Origin: Tsukamurella spumae
GTDB taxonomy: Bacteria > Actinomycetota > Actinomycetes > Mycobacteriales > Mycobacteriaceae
NCBI RefSeq assembly: GCF_012396015.1
Contig: NZ_JAAXOQ010000009.1
Coordinates: 1-64,000 of the forward strand
DNA: 64,000 nt
Direction of reading: 5' to 3'
Part shown: positions 46,858 to 59,893 of the stretch, piece after piece
Layout: each line of letters opens with the position of its first letter
Position numbering within the stretch: the stretch's first letter is position 1
Position numbers and translations under genes: made by a program
The notes under the pieces: generated by a model
Seen by the model: the letters and a program-made list of their open reading frames with translations, nothing else
What the model was told of the DNA's origin: nothing
The model's database searches: none

Positions 46858-47961
46858 GTGACCGCTACATCGACTGAGGAGGCCGCCCCCGGGGCGGCGC
46901 CACCTGCGCGCTCGGAGTCCACCTCCGGCGCCGCGCGGCGCAGGCGCCGCACGATCGGGCTCGCCGTGCTGGTGGTGCTGCTCGTGGTGACCGTCATCGC
47001 GTCGCTCGCGATCGGCTCGCGCAGCCTGGCACCGTCGGACGTGTGGGCCGGCCTGTGGCACCGGTACACGACCGGCCCGAACCCGGCCGACGCCGAGCTG
47101 AACCAGGCCGCGATCATCGTGCAGACCCTGCGCGTACCCCGCACGCTGCTGGCGCTGATCGCCGGCGCGGCGCTGGCCCTGGCCGGCGCGCTGATCCAGG
47201 GCCACACCCGCAACCCCATCGCCGACCCGGGCATCCTCGGCATCACCCAGGGCGCGGCGTTCGCCGTGGTCTGCGCGACCTTCCTCGGCGGACTGACCGC
47301 GCCGATCCAGTACGTGTGGTTCGCGTTCGCCGGGGCGGCGATCGCCGCGGTGGTCGTCTTCGGTCTCTCCAGCATGGGGCGGGGCGTGTCCTCGCCGCTG
47401 ACGCTGGTGCTCGCGGGTACCGGGGTGAGCGTCTTCCTCAGCTCGATGACCTCGGCGATCGCGCTCAGCGATAACGCCTCGCTCGACACACTGCGGTTCT
47501 GGAACGCGGGCGCCGTCGTCGGCCGCGGCTACGACGTGATCGCTGTGGTCGCGCTCCCGATCCTGCTGGGGGTGATTCTCGCCCTGGCCAACGGCCCGGC
47601 CGTCAACCTCCTCAACATGGGCGACGACGTGGCCAAGGGGCTGGGCCTGAACATCAATCTCTCGCGGACCGTCGGCGTGGTGGCGGTGACGATCCTCGTG
47701 GGCGCGGCCACGGCGGCGTGCGGCAGCATCGCCTTCCTCGGCCTGATGGTGCCGCACATCGTCCGGTACTTCACCGGCCCCGACTACCGCTGGCTGCTGC
47801 CCTACTCGGCGCTCATGGGCGCCTGGCTGCTGCTCGCGGCCGACATCGTCGGCCGGGTCGTGGCCCGGCCCGGGGAACTGGAGGTGGGCATCGTCGTGGC
47901 CATGGTCGGTGCGCCCTTCTTCGTGGGACTCGTGTGGTGGCGGAAGGCGGTCCGGGTATGA
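46858..47961 (+). CDS. Iron-siderophore ABC permease (FecCD family), first subunit
   Basis: A 367-residue BtuC/FecCD-type permease with about nine to ten membrane helices after a Ser/Ala/Arg-rich N-terminus. Hallmarks: RVPRTLLALIAGAALALAGALIQGHTRNPIADPGILG and the coupling region SIAFLGLMVPHIVRYFTGPDYRW. The GTG at 46858 lies seven bases after a TATCAT hexamer and lacks a ribosome-binding site, consistent with a leaderless start; a much longer upstream frame runs antisense to the binding-protein gene. Its stop overlaps the next permease start (ATGA). Confidence 0.9.
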   Translation: MTATSTEEAAPGAAPPARSESTSGAARRRRRTIGLAVLVVLLVVTVIASLAIGSRSLAPSDVWAGLWHRYTTGPNPADAELNQAAIIVQTLRVPRTLLALIAGAALALAGALIQGHTRNPIADPGILGITQGAAFAVVCATFLGGLTAPIQYVWFAFAGAAIAAVVVFGLSSMGRGVSSPLTLVLAGTGVSVFLSSMTSAIALSDNASLDTLRFWNAGAVVGRGYDVIAVVALPILLGVILALANGPAVNLLNMGDDVAKGLGLNINLSRTVGVVAVTILVGAATAACGSIAFLGLMVPHIVRYFTGPDYRWLLPYSALMGAWLLLAADIVGRVVARPGELEVGIVVAMVGAPFFVGLVWWRKAVRV

Positions 47962-49049
47962 GCGCGACCATCGATCGGACGGACCTCGAGCAGAAGCCGC
48001 CCATCCGGCCCGGCCTGCGGTTCGGCACCGTCGTCTCCTTCGTGTGGCGACCCTGGCCGGTGATCGTCACCGCGATCATCGCGGCCGTGGCGTTCGTCGC
48101 GTTCTGCGCCAGCATCCGGATCGGCGCCTTCCCGTTGACCTTCGGCGAGGTGCTGGAGGCCCTCGTCGGTCGCGGCGACTCGATGACCCACTTCATCGTC
48201 ATGCAGCTGCGGATGCCGCGGGCCCTGGTCGCGATCATCGTGGGCGCGGCGCTCGGCATGTCCGGGGCGATCGTCCAGTCGATCGCCCGCAACGCGCTGG
48301 CCAGCCCCGACATCCTGGGCATCACCGCCGGCGCGGGCGTGGCGGCCGTCTTCCTCGTGACCTCCACGGGCACTCTCGCCGCGACCCTGAACAACGGTGT
48401 CGGCCTGCCGATCGTCGCGCTCGCGGGCGGTCTCGCGACCGGCGCCCTCGTCTACCTGCTGGCCGTGCGCGGCGGGGTCGACGGGATGCGGCTCATCCTC
48501 GTCGGCATCGCGATCACCGCGCTGATGCGCGCGCTCATCGACTGGATGCTGGTGCGGGCCGACATCCGCGACGTGGCCCGCGCCCAGGCGTGGCTGGTCG
48601 GTTCGCTGGAGAGCCGCAGCTGGACCGACGTGTGGTCGTCATTGGCGATCGCGGTCCCCGCGGCGGTGCTCGCCCTCGGCGCGGCGTTCGCGCTGCGCGC
48701 CGTGCAACTCGGCGACGATGTGGCGCTGGGTCTGGGCGTGCGCCTCGGCTGGACCCGGGCGATCCTGCTCATCGCGGCGGTCCTGCTCGCCGCGGCCGGC
48801 GTCGCCGCCGCCGGACCGATCGCGTTCGTCGCCTTCGTCTCCCCGCAGCTCGCGATGCGGTTGACCCGGCTGCCCACCCCGCCGCTCATCCCGTCCGCCT
48901 TCATGGGTGCCGCACTGTTGGCCTGCGCCGACCTCGTGGCCCGCACCCTGTTCTCCGTCGCGCTGCCGGTGGGCATCGTGACCGCCGCCGTGGGCGGCCC
49001 GTTCCTCGTCTACCTGCTCGTCCGCCAGAACCTCAAGGGGGCCAAGTGA
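47958..49049 (+). CDS. Iron-siderophore ABC permease (FecCD family), second subunit
   Basis: A 363-residue FecCD-type permease with the same fold as its neighbour. RMPRALVAIIVGAALGMSGAIVQSIARNALASPDILG is followed by the GPIAFVAFVSPQLAMRL coupling segment. Two non-identical FecCD permeases form the heterodimeric channel of FepD/FepG-type importers. The ATG at 47958 overlaps the stop of the first permease, and its TGA overlaps the GTG of the ATPase. Confidence 0.92.
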   Translation: MSATIDRTDLEQKPPIRPGLRFGTVVSFVWRPWPVIVTAIIAAVAFVAFCASIRIGAFPLTFGEVLEALVGRGDSMTHFIVMQLRMPRALVAIIVGAALGMSGAIVQSIARNALASPDILGITAGAGVAAVFLVTSTGTLAATLNNGVGLPIVALAGGLATGALVYLLAVRGGVDGMRLILVGIAITALMRALIDWMLVRADIRDVARAQAWLVGSLESRSWTDVWSSLAIAVPAAVLALGAAFALRAVQLGDDVALGLGVRLGWTRAILLIAAVLLAAAGVAAAGPIAFVAFVSPQLAMRLTRLPTPPLIPSAFMGAALLACADLVARTLFSVALPVGIVTAAVGGPFLVYLLVRQNLKGAK

Positions 49050-49879
49050 ATCAGGCCGTGACCACCACCGACACCGCGACCTCGGCACCGTCGCGCCTGG
49101 GCGCCCGCAGGGTCACCTCCGGGTACGGCCAGACCACCGTTCTCGACGCTCTGGACCTCGACATCCCCACCGGGGTCGTCACGACGATCATCGGGCCGAA
49201 CGGGTGCGGCAAATCGACGCTCCTCCGCACGCTCGCGAGACTGATCAAGCCCTCGTCCGGCCACGTCGTGCTCGACGGTGCCGACATCGCGAGCCTGAAG
49301 TCGAAGCAGATCGCGACGACCATGGGCCTGCTGCCGCAGAGCCCGCTGGCGCCCGAGGGGCTCACCGTGGGCGACCTCGTGGCCCGGGGCCGGCACCCGC
49401 ACCAGACCTGGCTGCGGCAGTGGAGTTCCGACGACGCCGAGGTCGTCGACGCCGCGCTCGAGCAGACCGGCGTGCGCGACCTGGCGGACCGCCCCGTCGA
49501 CTCGCTCTCCGGCGGGCAGCGGCAGCGGGTCTGGATCTCGATGACCCTCGCGCAGGGCACCGACCTGCTGCTGCTCGACGAGCCCACCACCTACCTGGAC
49601 CTCTCGCACGCCCTCGATGTGCTCGACCTGGTCGACGAGCTCAGCAGCCAGGGGCGGACCGTCGTCATGGTCCTGCACGACCTGAACCTCGCGATCCGCT
49701 ACAGCGACCACATCATCGCCATGCGTGACGGTGCGGTGGTCGCCCAGGGAACGCCCGCGGAGGTGATCAGCGAGGAGATGCTGCTCGAGACCTTCGGCCT
49801 GCGCTCGAGGGTGATCGACGATCCCGTCGCGCCCGGTCGACCCTGCATCATCCCGATCGGGGCGCGCCGCACGGGCTAA
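49046..49879 (+). CDS. Iron-siderophore ABC transporter ATP-binding protein (FepC type)
   Basis: A 277-residue ATPase. Walker A GPNGCGKSTLLRTLARL, signature SLSGGQRQRVWISMTLAQ, Walker B LLLLDEPTTYLDL and the H-loop VLHDLNLAIRYSDH are the exact FepC/FhuC pattern; RGRHPHQTW is typical of this subgroup. The GTG (49046-49048) overlaps the preceding permease stop. It completes a binding protein-permease-permease-ATPase system for ferric siderophore. Confidence 0.93.
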   Translation: MNQAVTTTDTATSAPSRLGARRVTSGYGQTTVLDALDLDIPTGVVTTIIGPNGCGKSTLLRTLARLIKPSSGHVVLDGADIASLKSKQIATTMGLLPQSPLAPEGLTVGDLVARGRHPHQTWLRQWSSDDAEVVDAALEQTGVRDLADRPVDSLSGGQRQRVWISMTLAQGTDLLLLDEPTTYLDLSHALDVLDLVDELSSQGRTVVMVLHDLNLAIRYSDHIIAMRDGAVVAQGTPAEVISEEMLLETFGLRSRVIDDPVAPGRPCIIPIGARRTG

Positions 49880-49889
49880 GCCGACGGTG

Positions 49890-49908
49890 CCGCTCCCGAG
49901 CGGAGCGG
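49890..49908. terminator. Hairpin between the FepC-type gene and pknG
   Basis: CCGCTCC (49890-49896) and GGAGCGG (49902-49908) form a perfect 7-bp stem with a 5-base loop in the 33-base gap between convergent genes; it can terminate in both directions. Confidence 0.55.
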
Positions 49909-49912
49909 GCGG

Positions 49913-53275
<3,363 letters not shown>

Positions 53276-53279
<4 letters not shown>

Positions 53280-54613
53280 CGGTACTCCCTGACGCGAGGG
53301 TAGAAGCCGGCGGCGACGCCCGCCGCCGCCAGCACGCACAGCACGAATGCGCTGGGGCCGGAGAACGCGATGGCGAAGCGTGCCGTGTTGACGTTGTCGC
53401 GGTAGAGGGTTCGGGCTCGATCGATCGCGGCGGTCAGGTGCGCGTCGAGCGAGCGGTAGGCCACCGCCGCGGAGCCCGGGTCCGAGCTGATGGCGAGCCG
53501 CGTCGCGCCCAGGTAGTCGCCCGTCGCCTCCCGCGCCGCGATCTGCTGGTGCGCCGAGATCCAGTGCGCGGCGTCGGCCCGGGCGGCGTCCACCGCCGCG
53601 GAGATCTCGGCGTCGGGCGTGCCGAGCGACTGCAGCTCGGACTGTGCCTGCTGCAGGGTGTCGGCGAAGGCGCTCGCCGGCACGCCTCGTCCGGCGCCGC
53701 GCTGCACGAGCGCCATCGTCTCCATCGAGCGCGCCTTCTGGGTGAGTGTCCGGGCCTGCGAGAGCGCGTCCACCGCCGCGGTGCCGCGCTGCTCCGCGCG
53801 CAGGGAATAGGTCGACGATGCCAGGCCCGCGACCGCCACCCAGGACAGCGCGATGGTGAGCGCCGCCGCTGCGACGACGAGCCCGCGGTTGATCCGGCGC
53901 TGGGTGCGGCGGGCCAGGTACTCGTGGGTGAGCAGCAGCGACGCGAGCGCGATCCCGAGCACGCCGAACACCGCCCAGGGCGGCGAGGCGAATTTCGCGT
54001 GGGTATCGCGCAGGTTCTCCGTCTCCTCGCGGTAGAAGCTCTCCGCGGCGGGCAGGAGCGTGTCCTGCATGAGGGTGGAGGCGGTCGCCAGGTAGGCCGC
54101 TGCCACCGAGTTGTCGAGCCGGTTGTTGGTGCGGGCCGTTTCGACGAGGCCGGTGTAGACGGGCAGGTTCATCGCGATGGTGTCGAGGTTGCCGTGCGCG
54201 CGCCCGTCTTCGGGCGGCAGGCTGGTGGCGGAGGTGATGAGCGCCTTGCCGGCGGTCGCGAGGGCGAGGCTGTAGCTGCTCTGGATCTCGTCGGAGGGGA
54301 GACCGCCGGCCACGAAGGCGGCGTTCGCGGACTCGTTCGCCGCGGACAGCGAGCTGTAGAGGACCTGCGCGGCGTGGGCGCGCGGCTCGTAGTCGGCGAG
54401 GTTCTGCTGCAGCACCTCGGTGCGCGAGAGCTGCACGGCGGAGGTGAACCACCCGGTGAACAGGCACATGGTGATGAGGACCAGGGCCATCGACACGAGC
54501 TTGCCGGGGCTGGAGGTGAAGAACTCGCGGAGCTCGCCGAAAACCGAAGACTCGGGGAAGGATCGGAGGCGCAGGGACGATAGCTGTCGGCTCTTCGACG
54601 CCTGGGCTGTCAC
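53276..54613 (-). CDS. glnX: GlnX-like membrane signalling protein
   Basis: A 445-residue membrane protein with four helices (about residues 37-60, 213-234, 247-270, 415-438) enclosing two long extracytoplasmic helical regions, a chemoreceptor-like sensor layout. It corresponds to M. tuberculosis Rv0412c/GlnX, which relays GlnH ligand binding to cytoplasmic PknG. The start is GTG (54611-54613) with AAGGAG upstream. It leads the glnX-glnH-pknG operon and diverges from mutT3. Confidence 0.87.
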
Positions 54614-54765
54614 CGTCTGCTCCTTCCCTGAAGTTCACCCTCCGGCCGGGGTCGGGCCACTACGAACACTGTGTGTCGACCCTATCGCGCGACCCCACCG
54701 CATCGGCGTGCATGACGCGCTTTGTCCTCGCCCGAGTCCGCGGTTCGTCGGCTACGGTGGGGTGC

Positions 54766-55236
54766 ATGTTGGGTGACGGGAACGGCTGGGTACGCGACCC
54801 GGACGGTTCCCGGTTCTGGGGCCGGTTCGGCGCAGCGGGTCTGTTGGCTCTGTCGTCGGACGAGAGCAGCGTGTTACTGCAGCACCGGGCGTGGTGGAGT
54901 CACCAGGGCGGTACGTGGGCGCTGCCCGGCGGCGCGCGCGACTCGCACGAGTCCGCCGCCGATGCCGCACTCCGCGAGGCCTTCGAGGAGACGGGCCTCC
55001 CGCCCACCTCGCTGGAGGTGCTGTCGGAGGTGGTCACCGCCCGCTCCGCCGTCGGCTGGACTTATACGACGGTGCTGGCCCGCGTCGTCGAGCCGCGTGA
55101 TCTGGTGCCGAACGAGGAGTCCACCGCCCTCGAGTGGGTCGCGCTGGGCTCCGTCGCCGACCGCAAACTGCACCCCGCCTTCGCCGCCGCCTGGCCGGAA
55201 CTGCAGGCCCAGGTCCGCGCCCTCGCGGCGGAGTAG
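54766..55236 (+). CDS. mutT3: NUDIX hydrolase MutT3-like
   Basis: A 156-residue NUDIX protein. The NUDIX box spans GGARDSHESAADAALREAFEETGL (about residues 54-77), with the catalytic REAFEE Glu pair. M. tuberculosis mutT3 occupies the same place between glnX and thiE; it hydrolyses oxidised guanine nucleotides. I use the ATG at 54766: TACGGT (54753-54758) ends seven bases before it, a leaderless pattern, and an extension upstream has no conserved sequence. Confidence 0.88.
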   Translation: MLGDGNGWVRDPDGSRFWGRFGAAGLLALSSDESSVLLQHRAWWSHQGGTWALPGGARDSHESAADAALREAFEETGLPPTSLEVLSEVVTARSAVGWTYTTVLARVVEPRDLVPNEESTALEWVALGSVADRKLHPAFAAAWPELQAQVRALAAE

Positions 55237-55299
55237 CCGCTGGTTCGCGGTCGCAGGCGGGCGGTGCTCACGTCGTCGCGGCCTTCCGATCGCCGGGAC

Positions 55300-55485
55300 C
55301 GGAGTTCGTCCCCCGCGCGGCACCGATTCCCCCATCCGGCGTTCGGTCCCACACCAGACGCCGTTCGTTCGATGAGGGCTCGGCTGTCCCCCGCGCGGCG
55401 CCGATTCCCCCACTGAACGCCGACTCTCCCACGCCGAACGCCGAATCCCCCACGACGAGCCGTGTGGGGTGTGTCGTCCCCCACG
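55300..55485. repeat. Degenerate repeats in the mutT3-thiE convergent gap
   Basis: The 354-base gap 55237-55590 has no gene. It contains two 26-base copies (55309-55334 and 55387-55412) differing at one position, 78 bases apart, each starting TCCCCCGCGCGGC and ending GATTCCCCCA. Shorter TCCCCCAC-type units recur near 55425, 55446 and 55475, several preceded by GAACGCCGA. A C-rich/G-rich hairpin at about 55446-55470 (CCCCACG...CGTGTGGGG) may terminate transcription of one or both genes. Confidence 0.6.
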
Positions 55486-55590
55486 CGACGTCGGCGATGA
55501 CCAGAGTGGGCAGCCGATCTACGGGATCGGCCGTCGCAGCCTTGCCCGGATCGCTGTTGTGGTCGCAGTGCTCGCGGGCGCCTGACCCCG

Positions 55591-56256
55591 TCAGCTCAGG
55601 GCTGCCTTGAGGGAGCGGGCGGCGGCTTCGGGATCGGCGGCGGCGGTGATGGCGCGCACGACGACGATCGCGTTCGCGCCGGCGGCGGTCACCTCCGGTA
55701 CGCGCTCGAGGTTGATGCCGCCGATGGCGAACCACTTCCGCGCGGGCGCGGCGGCCGCGGTCTCGCGGACCAGGGGCAGGCCCGGCGCGGAGCGGCCCGG
55801 CTTGGTGGGCGTGGGCCAACACGGGCCGGTGCAGAAGTAGTCGACGCCGTCCTCGACCGCCGCGGCCCGGGCCTGCGCGGCGTCGTGCGTCGACCGGCCG
55901 ATCACCACCTCCGGGCCCACGATCGTGCGCGCGACGGGAACCGGCAGGTCGTCCTGGCCCAGGTGCAGCACGTCCGCGCGGGCGCCGAGCGCGATATCGG
56001 CGCGGTCGTTCACCGCCACCAGGGCGCCGTGCGCGTGCGCGATCTCCCGCAACTGCGCAACGATCTCGATCTCCTGCGCCGCCTCCAGCGCCCCGAACTC
56101 GCGCTCGCCCGCCGAGCCCTTGTCGCGGAGTTGCACGATGTCGACGCCACTGCGCAACGCTGCCGTCACGAACTCCGCCAGGTCACCGCGCTCGCGACGC
56201 GCATCGGTGCACAGGTACAGGGAGGAGGCGGCGAGTCGCTCGCGTGGGGAGACCAT
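55591..56256 (-). CDS. thiE: Thiamine-phosphate synthase ThiE
   Basis: A 221-residue TIM-barrel enzyme joining HMP-pyrophosphate and thiazole phosphate. [14 protein letters not shown] opens the barrel; [14 protein letters not shown] supplies the phosphate-binding region, VNDRADIA and [11 protein letters not shown] the Mg site, and [11 protein letters not shown] the C-terminal phosphate loop. The first 12 residues are a weakly conserved extension. A reverse-strand TAGTGT (56263-56268) six bases before the ATG suggests a leaderless mRNA, so the riboswitch on the other strand does not control it. Confidence 0.94.
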   Translation of the reverse strand: MVSPRERLAASSLYLCTDARRERGDLAEFVTAALRSGVDIVQLRDKGSAGEREFGALEAAQEIEIVAQLREIAHAHGALVAVNDRADIALGARADVLHLGQDDLPVPVARTIVGPEVVIGRSTHDAAQARAAAVEDGVDYFCTGPCWPTPTKPGRSAPGLPLVRETAAAAPARKWFAIGGINLERVPEVTAAGANAIVVVRAITAAADPEAAARSLKAALS

Positions 56257-56295
56257 GCCCCAACACTAGGCGCGGGAGTAGGGTGGCGACGTACA

Positions 56296-56388
56296 CACGG
56301 GAGCCCCGAGGTCGCGGGGCTGAGAGTGGGGCACGCGCCGCCCCTGACCGTCAGACCTGATCCGGGTAATGCCGGCGAAGGAAGGATC
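56296..56388 (+). promoter_or_regulatory. TPP riboswitch (THI element) before thiO
   Basis: The leader contains the conserved CUGAGAG (in GGGGCTGAGAGTGGGG, near 56317) and the second sensor arm ACCTGATCCGGGTAATGCCG (56355-56374) ending GCGAAGGAAGGAT. A TAGGGT hexamer (56279-56284) is a suitable -10. The terminal AAGGAAGGA (56378-56386) doubles as the thiO ribosome-binding site, so thiamine pyrophosphate binding probably hides it and blocks translation initiation; no separate terminator hairpin is seen. Confidence 0.93.
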
Positions 56389-56396
56389 CCGTGCGG

Positions 56397-57424
56397 ATGA
56401 ACAAGAGTGTCTCGGTCGTGGGTGGCGGAACCGTCGGCCTCACTGTGGCGTGGTCGCTGGCGCGCCGGGGGTGCGCCGTCACCGTCGTCGATCCGGAGCC
56501 CGGTTCCGGGGCGTCCTGGGTCGCGGGCGGCATGATCGCCCCGTACTCGGAGGCCTGGCCGGGGGAGGAGGAGCTGTACGCCCTCGGCGTCGAATCCCTC
56601 GGCCTGTGGGCCGATTTCGCAGCATCCCTCCAGCCCTACGCCGACGGCCCGCTGATCACGGCCCGCGGCACCGTCTGGCTGGCGATGGACGACGGTGACG
56701 CCGCCGACCTGGCGACCGTCGCGGCGTCGGTCGGCGACGAGGAGCTGTTCGGGGCGCTGCGCCCGTCGGCCGCCGTCCGGACGGTTCCCGGTGCGGCCCC
56801 GCGGATCCGGGCCGCCGCGGCGGCACCGCGGGAGATCGCCGTCGACAACCGCCTCGTGCACCGCGCGCTGATGGTCGCCTGCGCGGACGCCGGGGTCGCG
56901 TTCCGAGCGGAGGCCGTCGGCGGACCGTCGGGCGTGGAAGAACTGGAGGGTGATGCCGTGATCATCTGCGCGGGTTCGACTTCGGGTTCCCTCGCTCCGG
57001 ACCTGAAGGTCCGCCCGATCAAGGGGGAGGTGGTGCGGTTGCGGTGCGGCCCCTCCTGCCTACCTCCGCCGACGGTGACGGTCCGGGCCCGGGTGCACGG
57101 CCGGCAGGTGTACGTGGTGCCGCGTGCCGATGGCGTGGTCGTCGGAGCGACCCAGTACGAGAACGATCGAGACCTGGCGCCCCGCATCGGACCGGTGGTG
57201 GACCTGCTCGACGACGCGTTCACGGTGCTGCCCTTCCTCCGCGAGTACGACCTGCTCGAGGTCGGGGCGGGGTTGCGCCCCACGACGGCCGACAACGTTC
57301 CCGTGATCGCGCCGCTCGGCGGGCGCGTCTTCTCCGCCGCCGGGCACGGGCGCAACGGCATCCTGCTCGCCCCGGTCACCGGGGTGCGCGCGGCGGATAT
57401 GGTTCTCGATCAGGAGGTGCACGC

Positions 57425-57434
<10 letters not shown>
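56397..57434 (+). CDS. thiO: Glycine oxidase ThiO
   Basis: A 345-residue FAD-dependent amine oxidase making the glycine imine for thiazole synthesis. The N-terminal dinucleotide-binding motif is VVGGGTVGLTVAWSLARRG; GASWVAGGMIAPYSEAWPGEE is typical of ThiO; YVVPRADGVVVGATQYE and GLRPTTADNVPVI-type C-terminal FAD contacts are present. A GTG six bases earlier is possible, but the ATG at 56397 has the better spacing to AAGGA in the riboswitch. It overlaps thiS by ten bases. Confidence 0.94.
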
Positions 57435-58448
<1,014 letters not shown>

Positions 58449-58475
58449 AGGAGTGTCTGCGGGCAGGGGGCGATC

Positions 58476-59882
58476 GTGGCGCGGCGTGATCCGCACGACG
58501 ACGGGTCGGCCGCTCCGGCCGGGCGGGTGTGGCGGGGCGCCCGGATCGGCGGCGTCGCCGTCCGCCACGCGGCACGCACGGCGGGCACGATGGTCGCGTC
58601 CAGGTTCCGCGACGAGCAGGCGGATCGCGATGCGCGCGATGCACTGATCCTGGCACTGGCCGACGACCTGGTGACCGTGCTCGGCGGGATGCGCGGCGCC
58701 GCGATGAAGCTCGGTCAGCTGCTCGCGGTCGTCGACATCGGCATCACGAGTCGCGCTGCGCGCGAGGAGTTCGAACGGCGGCTGCAACCGCTGTTCCGAT
58801 CGGCGCCGCGCTGGAGCGATGCCGAGATGATGAAGCTCCTCGATCATCAGCTCGGCGAGCGCCGCGGCCGGATCGTCTCGCTCGAGGGTCCGATCGCAGC
58901 GGCGTCGATCGGCCAGGTGTACCGCGGTGTGCTCGACGACGGTCGCGCCGTTGCGGTCAAGATCCAATACCCCCGCGTACAGGCCATGGTCCGGGCGGAC
59001 CTGAAGAACCTGCGCCTGCTGATGAAGGTGCTCGGCAAGTACATCCCGGCGTCGAACGCCGAGAAGCTGTCGGAGGAGATCGCGCGGCAGGTGTTGGCCG
59101 AGCTCGATTTCGTCGCCGAACTCGGCCACCACCGCTACTTCGCGGACCTGTTCGACGGCCACCCTTCGATCGCCGTGCCGCACCCCGTCGACGACCTGTG
59201 TACCGACCGGGTACTGGTGACCGAGTTCCTCGACGGGAGGCCCTTCGCCGAGGCCCTCGACGACGCCCCGGCGGTTCGGAACCGGCTGGGCGAGGCGATC
59301 TACCGGTTCTACTGCGGTGAGATGTATCGGACCGGGCGGTTCTGCGCGGACCCGCACCCCGGCAATGTCATCGTGCTCGCGGATGGGAGGGCGGGCTTCG
59401 TCGACTTCGGAATGACGGTGCACCTGAGCCCCGCCGATCACGAGTTCGAGCGGGAACTGTTCACGGCCCTGTTGCGCGGCGAGCACGAGCGAGTGCACCG
59501 ACTCGCGGTGGGGGCGGGATTCATCGGCCGCCCCGACGTCATGACCTCCGAGGACCTCGCCGCGTACATCGACAAGGTGGTCGGCTGGCACCTGCGCGGA
59601 GGCGAGATCACCGTGACGCCGCGGACCGCGCGCGACGCGGTCATCACCGCGACGCTGCCGGCGGGCGGCTTCTTCGACAAGTTCGAAGGTCAGATGCTGC
59701 AGGAGGCCCACGCCCTCGGCCGCCGCACCGACATGTCGACGGTCGCCCTGCTCGGCGAACTCCGGGCGACGGCCGCGTGGCGCGACGTGGCGTGCGAGGT
59801 CCTCGACATCGCCGGGCCGACGACCGCCATGGGCCATGAGATCGCACACTGGCGTGCGCGCCGGGGGATCTCGCCACGCTAG
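58476..59882 (+). CDS. ABC1/UbiB-family atypical kinase-like protein
   Basis: A 468-residue protein-kinase-like family member. The family-specific KxGQ motif is in RGAAMKLGQLLAVVD, the Ala-rich loop that replaces the glycine loop in AAASIGQVYRG, the VAIK-equivalent Lys in AVAVKIQYP, and the catalytic region in FCADPHPGNVI with VDFGM as the metal-binding motif. UbiB/COQ8-type proteins support isoprenoid-quinone or lipid metabolism; mycobacterial members are linked to lipid biology. It starts at GTG 27 bases after thiG and is followed 11 bases later by a double TetR gene. Confidence 0.9.
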   Translation: MARRDPHDDGSAAPAGRVWRGARIGGVAVRHAARTAGTMVASRFRDEQADRDARDALILALADDLVTVLGGMRGAAMKLGQLLAVVDIGITSRAAREEFERRLQPLFRSAPRWSDAEMMKLLDHQLGERRGRIVSLEGPIAAASIGQVYRGVLDDGRAVAVKIQYPRVQAMVRADLKNLRLLMKVLGKYIPASNAEKLSEEIARQVLAELDFVAELGHHRYFADLFDGHPSIAVPHPVDDLCTDRVLVTEFLDGRPFAEALDDAPAVRNRLGEAIYRFYCGEMYRTGRFCADPHPGNVIVLADGRAGFVDFGMTVHLSPADHEFERELFTALLRGEHERVHRLAVGAGFIGRPDVMTSEDLAAYIDKVVGWHLRGGEITVTPRTARDAVITATLPAGGFFDKFEGQMLQEAHALGRRTDMSTVALLGELRATAAWRDVACEVLDIAGPTTAMGHEIAHWRARRGISPR

Positions 59883-59893
59883 AATCTTCAACC

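Noticed and set aside
55300-55485. CRISPR array in the mutT3-thiE gap
   Set aside because: Repeats are few, unequal in length and spacing, not separated by unique spacers of constant size, and no cas genes are nearby.
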